NCBI GenBank assembly: GCA_029785615.1
Contig: JAFLZH010000007.1
Span: 263 to 55,657 of the forward strand
Direction: 5' to 3'
Source of the DNA: Nitrososphaerota archaeon
GTDB taxonomy: Archaea; Thermoproteota; Nitrososphaeria; Nitrososphaerales; Gagatemarchaeaceae
DNA: 55,395 bases
This document shows positions 17,459 to 25,411 of this stretch, piece by piece. Position numbers and translations under genes: made by a program. The notes below the pieces were generated by a model that was not told the DNA's origin, did not search any database, and saw only the letters and a program-made list of their open reading frames with translations. Position 1 is the first letter of the stretch. Each line of letters starts with the position of its first letter.

Positions 17459-17958
17459 CTCTCCAGCGGGATGGCCATGACCAGGGCCGCCTCGCCGTCT
17501 CTGTAGTATCCTTCAAGGCGCCCCGACGTCCTGTAGCCCAGCCTCTGGTAGAGGTTGATCGCCTGGTCGTTGGAGACCCGGACCTCGAGGTAGCACTCCG
17601 TCCCGCCCCTCGCTGCCATCGCCTCGTGGGCCGTCTTCAGGAGGACGGAACCGACCCCCTTCCCCCGGTGCTCTTCCTTCACCGCTACCGATACGACGTG
17701 CCCCTTCCTGGCCAGCCCCAGCTTCTTGAGATGAGAGAAGCCGTACTCGACTCGCCCCATGATGTAGCCTGCGATGGCGCCGTCGGTCTCGGCGACCAGG
17801 AAAGACTCAGGGAACTCGGCGAGGATGTCGTAGTAGAAGTAGTCCGAGTAGTGCTCCGGGAGCGTCTCCCCGTTAATCTGCATGACCGCCGGGATGTCGT
17901 CCCTGTCGCAGTGCCTGATCTCGTACTCCCCGACCCTGGCTACTACGGCCTTCTGCAA
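17455..17958 (-). CDS. rimI: N-terminal acetyltransferase, RimI/Ard1 (NAT) type
   Basis: A GNAT enzyme of 167 aa that acetylates protein N-termini or a ribosomal protein. Acetyl-CoA binding is shown by VSVAVKEEHRGKGVGSVLL (R/Q-x-x-G-x-G/A), followed by YLEVRVSNDQAINLYQRLGY, which is typical of RimI/Naa10. TTG 17958 was chosen because a TTTAATC TATA box (17986-17993) is about 30 nt away and the conserved fold starts at YEIRHCDRDDI. It leads the rimI-lig operon. Confidence 0.88.
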   Translation of the reverse strand: MQKAVVARVGEYEIRHCDRDDIPAVMQINGETLPEHYSDYFYYDILAEFPESFLVAETDGAIAGYIMGRVEYGFSHLKKLGLARKGHVVSVAVKEEHRGKGVGSVLLKTAHEAMAARGGTECYLEVRVSNDQAINLYQRLGYRTSGRLEGYYRDGEAALVMAIPLER

Positions 17959-17985
17959 ACCTACGAGCACTTGCGGACGATGCCC

Positions 17986-18021
17986 GATTAAAGCTTCCTG
18001 GCGGCCCAACTGCTTATTATC
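17986..18021. promoter_or_regulatory. Divergent promoter pair: rimI-lig (left) and S2P-like gene (right)
   Basis: The minus-strand TATA is CTTTAATC (17986-17993), about 30 nt before TTG 17958. The plus-strand TATA is CTTATTATC (18013-18021), about 28 nt before TTG 18045. The two elements lie only about 20 bp apart. Confidence 0.6.
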
Positions 18022-18044
18022 AGAACGGTCAGGTAGTCACTCGC

Positions 18045-19154
18045 TTGTCCGCTCCCGAAACCACGGAGCAACTGGTCCGCAGCATCTTCGAAGTCAAGCA
18101 GCACTTCGTGCTCCCGGACGGAGAGCTCGAGTTCGAGGTCGCTTACGACGCCTCCACAGGGTCCAAGTTCGCCGATTTCAAGGCCAAGGCGGCGGCCCTC
18201 GGCTACAGGCCGGAGCTGAGCGGGTCAGCCGACGAATGCGTCCTCACCGTCAGGAAGGCGGGCCAGAGCCCGAGGGCGCTCTCGCGTGTCCCTGCGCTGC
18301 TCCTCTTCTTCACCCTCGCCGCCCTCGTCTTCTCCGCCCTCCTGCAGCAGGAGGTCTACCGGGAGCTCGTCCCGAACCTTTCGCCGTACGCCTCGTTCCT
18401 CGCCTACGGCGGCACCATAGCGGCGATCCTTGGCGCCCACGAGCTCGGCCAACGACTGGTGGCCAGGACAAGGGACGCGGGTCACGCCAGCAGCTACCTG
18501 ATCCCAGGCATCCCCATACTCCCGCCCTTTACCCCGTCCTGGGGGTTCGCATCCTCTCAGAGAGACCCTGCCCTCAACCGGAACAGCCTCTTCGACACCG
18601 TCGTCGCCGGGCTCCTGGCCATGCTCGGCCTGACCGTCCTACTCTTCGCCTTCGGGACTGTGACGTCCGTGCAGTCGGCCGTCCCCTTCGCCCAGACTAA
18701 CCTGGCTAACACGACGGTCACCGTCAACCCAAGCCTCATCCAGATTGGCGTCTACTCTATGCTCTCTCCATTCGTCCAAACGGTCTCCCCGGGCTACGTC
18801 GCCGTCTCCCCCATCGCAGACGGGGCCACGGTCGGGTTCATCCTGGTGTTCCTCTGCTCTCTCCCTCTGGCGTTCTATGATGGCGGCTTCCTGGCAAACG
18901 TCGCCCTATCCCCCCGGGGGGCAAGGGCGGCGGCGTATCTCAGCATCCTGGCGCTGCTGGCCATCGACACCCCAGACTACTGGGGGGTCGCACTCCTCGC
19001 CCTGGTCCTGGTGGGCCGCCCATACCATCCCCGGCTCTTGGACGACGTGTCCCCGCTCTCGCGGTCAAGGCGCTGGATGTTCGCCTGCGTCGTCGTAGTA
19101 GCTTTCCTGTGTCTCCCGATCCCCCACGCCCTGGGGCCGTTCCGGCTACCCTAA
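18045..19154 (+). CDS. Site-2-protease-like (M50) membrane protein with a HELGQ motif
   Basis: A 369-aa protein. Residues 1-75 are soluble, and about seven hydrophobic segments follow from residue 82. It has the S2P layout: the metal motif appears as HELGQ (132-136) in the second membrane segment, and PLAFYDGGFLANV near the C-terminus matches the third-ligand LDG motif. The second zinc His of HExxH is Gln here. It may be a non-peptidase S2P relative or may use another ligand. TTG 18045 fits the TATA box at 18013-18021. The 3' end overlaps the convergent LarA-like gene by 9 nt. Confidence 0.7.
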   Translation: MSAPETTEQLVRSIFEVKQHFVLPDGELEFEVAYDASTGSKFADFKAKAAALGYRPELSGSADECVLTVRKAGQSPRALSRVPALLLFFTLAALVFSALLQQEVYRELVPNLSPYASFLAYGGTIAAILGAHELGQRLVARTRDAGHASSYLIPGIPILPPFTPSWGFASSQRDPALNRNSLFDTVVAGLLAMLGLTVLLFAFGTVTSVQSAVPFAQTNLANTTVTVNPSLIQIGVYSMLSPFVQTVSPGYVAVSPIADGATVGFILVFLCSLPLAFYDGGFLANVALSPRGARAAAYLSILALLAIDTPDYWGVALLALVLVGRPYHPRLLDDVSPLSRSRRWMFACVVVVAFLCLPIPHALGPFRLP

Positions 19155-20246
19155 CTCTACCTGGCACTCGCCGGCCCTGGGGACCACGTTGACCTTCCCA
19201 GAGCGGCCGACCTTGTTCAGCAGCCTCCCGACCGCCTCCCCCGACCCCCTGGCGGTCGCCAGGCCGAGCTTCGACCGTGCGTAGGTATCGGGGAGCCCAG
19301 AAAGTAGCAGGACGTCGTACTCGTCTTTCAGCTTGTTCAGGTAGTGAACCTCCTCGATGCCTTCCGTGTACCTGTCCCTCCTGCGCTCCGCCTCGGCAAG
19401 CCTCCCGGTGACCAGCATCTCGAGGGCGGTCGAGCCTACGCCGTCGGCGCACTCGGCTACCAAGAGGATCGCCCCGGACTTCCTCGCCCCTTCGACCACG
19501 TTCCAGACGCCACGGAGCGCCGAAGAGAGCGTGTCGCCGTATCCCTGTCCTCCTGCGCCGACCACCAGGCCTCTCCCCTGCTGCATCTGCACCTTCGGGA
19601 ACGAATTCTTCACGGCGTCAAAGGGGGCGTCCTCCAGGATGACCCTGGGCTTCCCTCCGCGGGGGATGACCGTCATGAACTTGGGCTCGGGGATCCCCCT
19701 GGCAAGTCCCTCAATCACGTCGTACGCCGCGGTCTTCTGGAAGGGGCTCGGCTCCATCTCCTTTCGCGAGCGGGCGGCCGCCGCCCTCGACCTTGCTACC
19801 CAGCTGAGGCAGGCTTCCACCCTGGCGTCTATCAAGCCGAACAGAGGGTCAGGCCTGGCGGTCCCGATGAACAGCTTCGCCCCCGCCGACGTCAGCTCTG
19901 GCGCGTAGACAGTGTCTTCGCCCTCCCCCGCCGGGACAGGGGGAGGGAGCGTCGTGATCTTCCCCTTGAGCTCGGGGACAGCCACCTCGACCGGCTTCGG
20001 AGCCGGCGAGTAGAAACTGATGCCCTGCGCCTCCCCCAGGAGGGGGACCATCCCCTTCAGCACCTGGAGGGTCGGAGGGACCGCGTCGCAGACGAAGACG
20101 CTGGCCGAGCCTTTTGCGAGCTCGGCTGACCTCTCCACGTCAACGGTGGCGCCGTCGAGAGGGGGCTCCGCGACGGCCCCCAGGTTCTCAGCCTGTATCG
20201 TAATCAGGGTCTCCACCCCCCCGTAGGGGATCCAGAGTTCAGGCAT
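19146..20246 (-). CDS. LarA-like (DUF2088) domain protein without the nickel-pincer residues
   Basis: A 366-aa protein. The start ELWIPYGG and the C-terminal ILLVAECADGVGSTALEML match the two domains of the lactate racemase (LarA/DUF2088) fold. True LarA needs several histidines and a Lys to hold the nickel-pincer cofactor. The only histidine visible here is in EVHYLN near residue 298, so racemase activity is unlikely. Its substrate is unknown. ATG 20246 is divergent from pyrE and shares its promoter region. Confidence 0.55.
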   Translation of the reverse strand: MPELWIPYGGVETLITIQAENLGAVAEPPLDGATVDVERSAELAKGSASVFVCDAVPPTLQVLKGMVPLLGEAQGISFYSPAPKPVEVAVPELKGKITTLPPPVPAGEGEDTVYAPELTSAGAKLFIGTARPDPLFGLIDARVEACLSWVARSRAAAARSRKEMEPSPFQKTAAYDVIEGLARGIPEPKFMTVIPRGGKPRVILEDAPFDAVKNSFPKVQMQQGRGLVVGAGGQGYGDTLSSALRGVWNVVEGARKSGAILLVAECADGVGSTALEMLVTGRLAEAERRRDRYTEGIEEVHYLNKLKDEYDVLLLSGLPDTYARSKLGLATARGSGEAVGRLLNKVGRSGKVNVVPRAGECQVELG

Positions 20247-20270
20247 TCCTGTAGCTTCCCGCAGGGTTAG

Positions 20271-20279
20271 TTTTTAAGC
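20271..20279. promoter_or_regulatory. Shared A/T element between the LarA-like gene and pyrE
   Basis: TTTTTAAG is 26 nt before ATG 20301 of pyrE. Read on the other strand it is about 29 nt before ATG 20246, so one element may serve both directions. Confidence 0.5.
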
Positions 20280-20300
20280 AAACGAGTGAGACTCGAACCC

Positions 20301-20921
20301 ATGGCCTGGAAGAAACGCAGCGGCCGCCTCGGCGAGCTGGCTGAGGGCCTGATGAAGGCTGGGGCGCTCCAGTTCGGCACTTTCTCGCTCCCCGACGGCA
20401 AGGACAGCTCATACTACGTCGACCTGAGGGGTGTCGCGAGCTACCCCGGGACCTATAGGCTCGCGGTGGAGGCCCTGTCGGAGCTGGTTTCGAAGAAGAC
20501 TCCTCGCGCGGACGCCATCTGCGGGGTCTCCGTGGCCGGCCTGCTCTTCGCGTCGCCTGTGGCCGTCGCCCTGGGGAAGCCGCTGATCTACAAGAGGATG
20601 GAGAAGCACGAGAACGAGAGGCTGGTGGAGGGGGAGATGAGGCCAGGCTCGAACGTCGTCGTGATGGACGACATCTCAACCTCAGGGAGGACGATTCTCG
20701 CTGCAACCGACGCGGTCGTGGACGAAGGCGGGAAGGTTATCTCGGCCGTGGTCCTCGTGGACAGGCTAGAGGGTGCAAGGGAAAGGCTGAGCAAGAGGGG
20801 CATCATCCTGCACGCAGTGACCGACATGGTCGAGCTAGCCGACACCCTTCACTCCATGGCACTAATCACAGACGAAAACATGAAGGCGATAACCCGCTCC
20901 GTCGGCCGGAGGGCGCACTAG
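20301..20921 (+). CDS. pyrE: Orotate phosphoribosyltransferase
   Basis: A 206-aa enzyme that transfers phosphoribose from PRPP to orotate to form OMP in pyrimidine synthesis. The PRPP-binding loop is VVVMDDISTSGRTI. Substrate-binding segments are GTFSLPDGKDSSYYVDLR near the N-terminus and KRMEKHENERLVEG, the flexible catalytic loop. ATG 20301 was preferred to GTG 20286 because the TATA element lies 26 nt before it. Twelve nucleotides separate it from the following acetyltransferase gene. Confidence 0.93.
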   Translation: MAWKKRSGRLGELAEGLMKAGALQFGTFSLPDGKDSSYYVDLRGVASYPGTYRLAVEALSELVSKKTPRADAICGVSVAGLLFASPVAVALGKPLIYKRMEKHENERLVEGEMRPGSNVVVMDDISTSGRTILAATDAVVDEGGKVISAVVLVDRLEGARERLSKRGIILHAVTDMVELADTLHSMALITDENMKAITRSVGRRAH

Positions 20922-20933
20922 GGCAGACCGCAC

Positions 20934-21422
20934 ATGCTCACCATAGCCGAACTCTCTGAAGACAGGTGGCAGGATTTCAGGGAACTACGCCTCGAATCGC
21001 TGAAGCATGAGCCAACAGCGTTCGGGAGCTCCTACGAAGAAGAGAGGGACATGCCTGAAGGGGAGTGGAGACGGCGCATGGGGACCATGCTCTTCGCCCT
21101 CGAAGATGGGACCTCTGTGGGGATGATCAGCTACTCGGTCAGCGCCAGGCTGAAGACGAAGCACGTCGCCCACATCCATGGTGTCTATGTGCGGCCTTCC
21201 GCCAGGCGGAAGGGGACAGGGGCCCTCCTGCTGGAGAAGGCCCTGGGCACGATTAGGGAGCATGAGGGCATGGTCAAGGTCCAGCTCAGCGTCAACCCCG
21301 CCATGAGGGCTGCGGTCTCGCTGTATGAGCGGGGCGGCTTCGTCTCCAGGATGAGGTTGGAGAAGGAATTGCTCGTGGACGGCAAGTACCACGACCTGCT
21401 CTACATGGAGAAGATGCTGTAG
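20934..21422 (+). CDS. GNAT-family N-acetyltransferase
   Basis: A 162-aa protein with a complete GNAT fold. It starts with an RWQDFRELRLESLKHEP helix and a GSSYEEE turn, has the acetyl-CoA loop VRPSARRKGTGALLLEKAL, and ends with the SLYERGGF segment. The acceptor is unknown; the pattern resembles small-molecule or protein acetyltransferases of the Acetyltransf_1 group. It is likely co-transcribed with pyrE. Confidence 0.85.
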   Translation: MLTIAELSEDRWQDFRELRLESLKHEPTAFGSSYEEERDMPEGEWRRRMGTMLFALEDGTSVGMISYSVSARLKTKHVAHIHGVYVRPSARRKGTGALLLEKALGTIREHEGMVKVQLSVNPAMRAAVSLYERGGFVSRMRLEKELLVDGKYHDLLYMEKML

Positions 21423-21451
21423 CGGCACAAAACCGGGGAGAGGAGAACCTC

Positions 21452-22009
21452 TCAGTACACCATGAGGTTCTTCTCTTCGAGGGTCACGTGCAGGTTGTTG
21501 ACTGCGCGGTAGACTTCGCTCTCCTTCTTGGCGCCGGTGCAGACGAGCTTCCCTGAGGCGAAGAGCAGGATGACTGTCTTTGGGTCTGCCATCCTGTGGA
21601 TGAGCCCCGGGAACTGCTCTGGCTCGTACATCGACTTCGGAAGCACTCTGGCTGCCTCCTCGAGGTGCACCTTCCCCCCGAGGCTCGCCGACGCTACGAT
21701 GTTCTGTATCTCCACCACCGCCTCGTTCTTGATGGGTATCTTGCCCTTCTTCAGCTGTCTCACGACCTCCGCGACCGCCTTCCTGGCCTGCTCCTCGGAC
21801 TTGGCGCCGGTGCAGACCATCTTCCCTGAACTGAAGATCAGCGTTGCGGTCTTGGGGTTCCTCAGCCTGAACACCAGGCCGGGGAACTGGTCGGGGTGAT
21901 ACTCGACGGTGACGAAGTTCTTGGTGATCAGGTTCAGGTCGACTGTCTGGTTTATGGATGCTGATGCGACTACGTTCTCGATGCTGACTATGGCCTTGGT
22001 CTGTGGCAA
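21452..22009 (-). CDS. tbp: TATA-box-binding protein (TBP)
   Basis: A 185-aa general transcription factor made of two direct repeats of about 90 residues. Each repeat has the VxxENVVASAS or EIQNIVASAS strand, PEQFPGL or PDQFPGLVFR, and the loop SGKMVCTGAKS or SGKLVCTGAKK. It binds the TATA boxes seen throughout this window and recruits TFB and RNA polymerase. Its own promoter has two overlapping A/T-rich boxes (22033-22052), which could allow autoregulation. The length is normal for archaea. Confidence 0.98.
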   Translation of the reverse strand: MPQTKAIVSIENVVASASINQTVDLNLITKNFVTVEYHPDQFPGLVFRLRNPKTATLIFSSGKMVCTGAKSEEQARKAVAEVVRQLKKGKIPIKNEAVVEIQNIVASASLGGKVHLEEAARVLPKSMYEPEQFPGLIHRMADPKTVILLFASGKLVCTGAKKESEVYRAVNNLHVTLEEKNLMVY

Positions 22010-22032
22010 CTCTGTTGGGCGATTCCTATCGG

Positions 22033-22052
22033 TATTTAAAGGGTATAAATAC
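22033..22052 (-). promoter_or_regulatory. TATA region of the tbp gene, doubled
   Basis: Two elements (TTTAAATA and GTATTTATAC on the minus strand) lie next to each other. The proximal one is centred 28 nt before ATG 22009. The duplicate could be a second start point or a TBP self-binding site. Confidence 0.6.
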
Positions 22053-22127
22053 TCGCAAGAGCGGAGTTCTTGTAACTCTTCGGGAGATGAAGGGGTATTC
22101 TTTCGACTTGTATCTGTCGGGAGATAG

Positions 22128-22550
22128 CTACTTCTTCTTGCTCTCTTCGGTGAACAACTCTGCCCAGTGCTTCACGCTTCCCCTGGCTTCCTTCGTGTAG
22201 ACATATGCTGTGTGTTGCTTCTCGACCTCATCCCTCTCAATTACGTATCCCAACTTGCCAAGAGAACTTAGGACTCTGTCCAGATTCGTGCGTGCGAGAC
22301 CTTTCGCGAGAAGAATGGCCAGATGCGGCGGGATGCTCTGCAACCGTATGTCTGTCTCGCGAGCGACCTGTACCGCGACAGAATACGTCGTGACCCAAAT
22401 AACAAGCCGCTCAGAGTTGCGCAGAAATGACTCAAACCCCTTTGTCACGTCAGCTGCAATCCCGTTCGTGATTGCAATTAGCCGAACAAGAAGCTCATTG
22501 AGGATTCCTGACTCTGCCAACTCCGCTACATGGAGGCCCCCCCTTGCCAT
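22128..22550 (-). CDS. Hypothetical protein, probably the C-terminal part of a frameshifted gene
   Basis: A 140-aa ORF of unknown family, mostly helical, ending in a Lys-rich tail. The segment PHLAILLAKGLARTNLDRVLSSLGKLGY looks like a winged-helix recognition region, so a DNA-binding role is possible but unproven. Its ATG 22550 lies inside the preceding ORF. Removing one G from the G7 run at 22537-22543 would fuse both ORFs into one protein of about 240 aa (YGKGG joined to LHVAELAESG). GC content is lower than in the neighbouring conserved genes. Confidence 0.5.
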   Translation of the reverse strand: MARGGLHVAELAESGILNELLVRLIAITNGIAADVTKGFESFLRNSERLVIWVTTYSVAVQVARETDIRLQSIPPHLAILLAKGLARTNLDRVLSSLGKLGYVIERDEVEKQHTAYVYTKEARGSVKHWAELFTEESKKK

Positions 22551-22845
22551 ATGTTGTAAGTAGCCGCTGGCGGGCCCTAGCTAATCTGGTTCCAGAGAGT
22601 CGTCTAAGAGCAAGTCCTACATTGACCTGAATCTTTTGGGCGGGATCGGCGATGAACTGGTTTAGTGACGTCCAATCCGCTGAACCCTGTTCCTTCTTGA
22701 CTGTCCGGATGGTTTCTCTATCTTGCAGGAAACCAAGTTCTCCACTGTTGAATCTGGCTACCCACTCGGGGATTTTCTCTGCAAGAAAGTCTAGCCCTCC
22801 CTTGGTTGCGCCCTCCGCTGCGTCCTTGACTGGGGAACTACTCAA
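22495..22845 (-). CDS. Hypothetical protein, probably the N-terminal part of the same frameshifted gene
   Basis: A 116-aa ORF with no recognised family. Up to about residue 98 it looks like a normal protein (EKIPEWVARFNSGELGF, then NVGLALRRLSGTR). The last 18 residues, after the G7 run, are Cys/Gly/Pro-rich and look like out-of-frame reading. ATG or another start at 22845 overlaps the upstream 83-aa ORF by 8 nt, so the ORFs form one transcript. Confidence 0.5.
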   Translation of the reverse strand: MSSSPVKDAAEGATKGGLDFLAEKIPEWVARFNSGELGFLQDRETIRTVKKEQGSADWTSLNQFIADPAQKIQVNVGLALRRLSGTRLARARQRLLTTYGKGGPPCSGVGRVRNPQ

Positions 22846-23089
22846 TCTGGATGTCAGGGTGCGCGTTCAGATAACCGGCGATGCTCACTTCGTTATCTAC
22901 GAGGATTACCCTGCTTCCGGGAAGAATCGCCATGTTGGCAAGAGTAACCCTCTCTTTGACATACTCGTCTACGATAGGCTTCCCTTGTTCGTCCAGAATC
23001 GACCCCGTGTTGTCTACCCCCAGCCCAAGAGCCTTCACAAGTGCTATCTTGAATTGCACGGGGGCCTCTTTCAGACTAATTGGTTGCAA
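22838..23089 (-). CDS. Hypothetical protein, 83 aa
   Basis: A small soluble ORF from TTG 23089. It has an N-terminal helix (FKIALVKALGLG) and a beta-rich end (ILPGSRVILVDNEVSIAGYL). No family is recognised. It is first in the unit that includes the next two ORFs; a TTATAC element on this strand near 23137-23147 could be its promoter. The region is relatively AT-rich and looks acquired. Confidence 0.45.
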   Translation of the reverse strand: MQPISLKEAPVQFKIALVKALGLGVDNTGSILDEQGKPIVDEYVKERVTLANMAILPGSRVILVDNEVSIAGYLNAHPDIQIE

Positions 23090-23167
23090 TCCTGTCCCCT
23101 ATTCCCTACCTGATGATACCAGTACCTCGCTTGACGGCGTATAAGTCTACCCCCTATAGAATGAGTA

Positions 23168-23476
23168 TCAGCGCTTCTTGGCAAAGTGGTCAACGCCCGC
23201 AAATGCCCCACACCTGCTCGCTCGACCGGGTCGATCGCTTGAATCGTGATATAAAGCCCTTTGGCGGGCAGGTTCTGATTCCGCTTCATAATCGGGTGAT
23301 TTGGCCGAGTGCTTCACTTCGGGTGGCGGTCGAAGCCTCTCCCACAGGCCGAGACGGTTCCTGACGAAGAGGGTGTCCTTAAAGGCTCTGTAATCAGGCT
23401 CGCAGATGTGAACGGGGAGTTCCTCTTCTATCATTCGCGCTCGACACTTCGGGCAGACCTTAAGGCCCGACGCCAA
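23168..23476 (-). CDS. Hypothetical protein with a CxxC...HxxxC zinc knuckle
   Basis: A 102-aa ORF from TTG 23476. It begins with CPKCRARM, 11 residues later has HIC, and so could bind one zinc ion with three Cys and one His. The remainder is basic and of low complexity (many Arg, Ala, Ser). No family is recognised. The C-terminal 40 residues may not be natural coding sequence. Confidence 0.4.
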   Translation of the reverse strand: MASGLKVCPKCRARMIEEELPVHICEPDYRAFKDTLFVRNRLGLWERLRPPPEVKHSAKSPDYEAESEPARQRALYHDSSDRPGRASRCGAFAGVDHFAKKR

Positions 23477-23529
23477 GGCTACCCTTCTCCTTTCGAGTCA
23501 TCAGGTCTTGGGGCGCGGAGATAACGCGC

Positions 23530-23838
23530 CGGGCAGAGGTCAGCGGGGGGTCCGTCTTCCTGGGGACGGTCTCGCCCTTCTTCGACCCGTTCTCCGAGAT
23601 GACCCCACAGCAGTTCGCGGCCCTGGCCACGTCCATGGCCATGGGTTACTACGGCTCCCCCAGGCGGGTCTCCACCGGAGAGATGGCTGCCGCCCTCGGG
23701 GTCCCCCGGACGACCTTCCAGCAGAGGAGGAAGTCGGCGGAGGCCAAGCTGATGGCGGCCCTGGCGCCGCTCATCCTCACCCGCGCCGAACTCCCCCCCA
23801 GGGGAGCGAAGGGGAGGCGAATGACGCCCTACGCCTAG
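23530..23838 (+). pseudogene. C-terminal HTH_10 domain of a Bat-type transcriptional regulator
   Basis: The open frame before and after ATG 23599 encodes an HTH_10 domain: MTPQQFAALATSMAMGYY, SPRRVSTGEMAAALGVPR, TTFQQRRKSAEAKLM. In full-length bacterio-opsin activator-like regulators this is the last 60 residues of a protein of about 200 aa. Here no start exists far enough upstream, and the frame is cut near 23476. It may survive as a 79-aa stand-alone HTH from ATG 23599. It converges on the signal peptidase gene with a 4-nt overlap. Confidence 0.6.
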
Positions 23839-24347
23839 GGCTGCGCTTCTTCGGGCTTCTCCTCAGGCTGCAGCAGGACCGACCCTATGACTATCAGGAT
23901 TATCAGGATGGACGGGAGGTAGTTGAGCCACTGCGGGAGCCCGTAGGTGTCGACGTAGTATGCCAGAAGCTCGACGTAGGGGATCACGAAGACCACCTTT
24001 CCCACGAGGCAGTTCTGGGTGATCGGGCTGCTGGCTATGCCGAGAGACTGATCGGTCCCCGGGTTGTTGTCCCCCTTCGTGATCAGGCCAGCAGAAGTTA
24101 TGGCCACCACCCGGTGGACGACGGATATCCCAAGCGCAGAGCAAGACCCGTCGTAGACTATGATGTTGCCAACATGTATGTCGCTGATGGGGACGCTCTG
24201 CAGGACGACCAGGTCCCCTCCCTCCAGCGTCGGGAGCATGCTGTGCCCGTCGACCCTCCGCGTGTCGGTCTGGACGAAGTACGCCCAGAAGAGCAGGAGC
24301 ACCACGGCGGCCACGTAGACGACCGTGCTCTTCGAGGCCACTTTCAT
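23835..24347 (-). CDS. Signal peptidase I, archaeal/ER (SEC11) type
   Basis: A 170-aa membrane protease that removes secretory signal peptides. One N-terminal membrane helix (9-25) precedes the catalytic Ser36 in GHSMLPT. His78 in VVHRVV replaces the bacterial Lys, as in SEC11-type enzymes. KGDNNPGTD is the conserved acidic segment, and a C-terminal helix (about 144-160) anchors the other end. ATG 24347 lies 28 nt from a TATA element (24371-24378). Confidence 0.93.
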   Translation of the reverse strand: MKVASKSTVVYVAAVVLLLFWAYFVQTDTRRVDGHSMLPTLEGGDLVVLQSVPISDIHVGNIIVYDGSCSALGISVVHRVVAITSAGLITKGDNNPGTDQSLGIASSPITQNCLVGKVVFVIPYVELLAYYVDTYGLPQWLNYLPSILIILIVIGSVLLQPEEKPEEAQP

Positions 24348-24370
24348 AGGGAGAGTCCCGGGTTTCAGCC

Positions 24371-24403
24371 GGTTAAATGTTTGAGACCCTGATGCGTTTT
24401 TAT
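24371..24403. promoter_or_regulatory. Divergent promoters of the signal peptidase and the small membrane protein
   Basis: GGTTAAAT (24371-24378), read on the minus strand, serves ATG 24347. GTTTTTATC (24395-24403) serves the plus-strand GTG 24428. Each is 26-30 nt from its start codon. Confidence 0.6.
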
Positions 24404-24427
24404 CGGCCCCCGACAGGTCGTTCCGTC

Positions 24428-24781
24428 GTGGCCAGGCTCCCCTACAGGCTGCTTGCGGTGGACGCTTTCTTCGTGGTCCTTGCCTATCTGGTGGTCAGGG
24501 ACCAGGAGACCCGCGCTGCCTACGCCGCGTCTTTACACGACGCCTGCGCCGGGCTCTGCTCGTACACCCCCTCGTTCAGCTACGGCGCCTTCACGCAGCA
24601 CTTCACCATGTCTGGGAACGGGGTGACCCTCACCAGCCCCCCGACCCTCGACTGGTTCCAGGTCATCGTGGTGGTCCTGGTCGTGATCAACGCCTGGTAC
24701 CTCTACTCCAACTACGTGAAGGGGGTGCGACCGTCCCACGCGGAGACCTCCGGCCCTGCGAGCCAGGGAACAATCCCATAG
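24428..24781 (+). CDS. Membrane protein with two helices, unknown function
   Basis: A 117-aa protein from GTG 24428 (an ATG at 24377 lies upstream of the TATA box and was rejected). Helix 1 is AVDAFFVVLAYLVV and helix 2 is WFQVIVVVLVVINAWYLYS. The loop between them carries DACAGLCSYTPSFSYGAF, with two cysteines that could form a disulphide outside the cell. No family is recognised. Confidence 0.6.
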   Translation: MARLPYRLLAVDAFFVVLAYLVVRDQETRAAYAASLHDACAGLCSYTPSFSYGAFTQHFTMSGNGVTLTSPPTLDWFQVIVVVLVVINAWYLYSNYVKGVRPSHAETSGPASQGTIP

Positions 24782-24847
24782 TTCCCCCTCCTTCCGGTGG
24801 CTTCCGGCTCGTTCAGGTTCAAATGCCGAAGTCTGGCGAGGCCGGGG

Positions 24848-25411
24848 ATGGGCCCGCTCCTATCCCTCCTCACGAAGAAGACGGGGTCTTCAGAGCTGGC
24901 GCTGGACGCGATAGCATCCGTGGCGGCCGCCGTCGGACTCCCAGGGCGAATAGAGCCGGACGAAGAGCTGGCAGGCCTCGCCCTCTGCGCCAGGGGGGAG
25001 AGCATCGAGGCGGTCTCGAAGCACCTCGGCTGGAAGGACTTCGAGAGGTTCTGTTCCAGCATACTTCGGGGGAGGGGATACAGGGTCAGAGAGAACATCT
25101 ATCTGAGAAAGCCCCGGGCGCAGATTGACGTCTTCGCCATGTCCGATCGGACCTCCCTGGCCGTGGACTGCAAACACTGGGCGAGGACCTCAGGGAGGGG
25201 GGCGCTGGCCGGTCTGGTCAGGGCGCAGCTGGTCAGGGCCAGAAGGCTCCATGACAGCCTGGACGGGACGGGGCCCATCGCGGCCGTGATACTCGTTATG
25301 GTAGACCCGGGGGAGCGGTTCGTGGAAGGCGGGGCAGTCGTCCCGATCTTCGCCTTCGGGGACTTCCTTGACAACATCGAGGCGCACCGGCGGATGCTCG
25401 ACCTAGTCTAG
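24848..25411 (+). CDS. PD-(D/E)XK family nuclease (Mrr/archaeal endonuclease-like)
   Basis: A 187-aa protein with a C-terminal restriction-endonuclease fold. Before the core is WKDFERFCSSILRGRGY, the helix with the first acidic residue. The core is RAQIDVFA, then the strand and motif AVDCKHW, i.e. Asp in IDV and D-x-K with Cys between. Hydrophobic strands AAVILVMV and VVPIFAFGDF follow. Archaeal relatives act on DNA in repair or defence; the role here is unknown. ATG 24848 was preferred to the upstream frame opening at 24797 because a GTTCAAATG element lies about 27 nt before it. Confidence 0.72.
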   Translation: MGPLLSLLTKKTGSSELALDAIASVAAAVGLPGRIEPDEELAGLALCARGESIEAVSKHLGWKDFERFCSSILRGRGYRVRENIYLRKPRAQIDVFAMSDRTSLAVDCKHWARTSGRGALAGLVRAQLVRARRLHDSLDGTGPIAAVILVMVDPGERFVEGGAVVPIFAFGDFLDNIEAHRRMLDLV

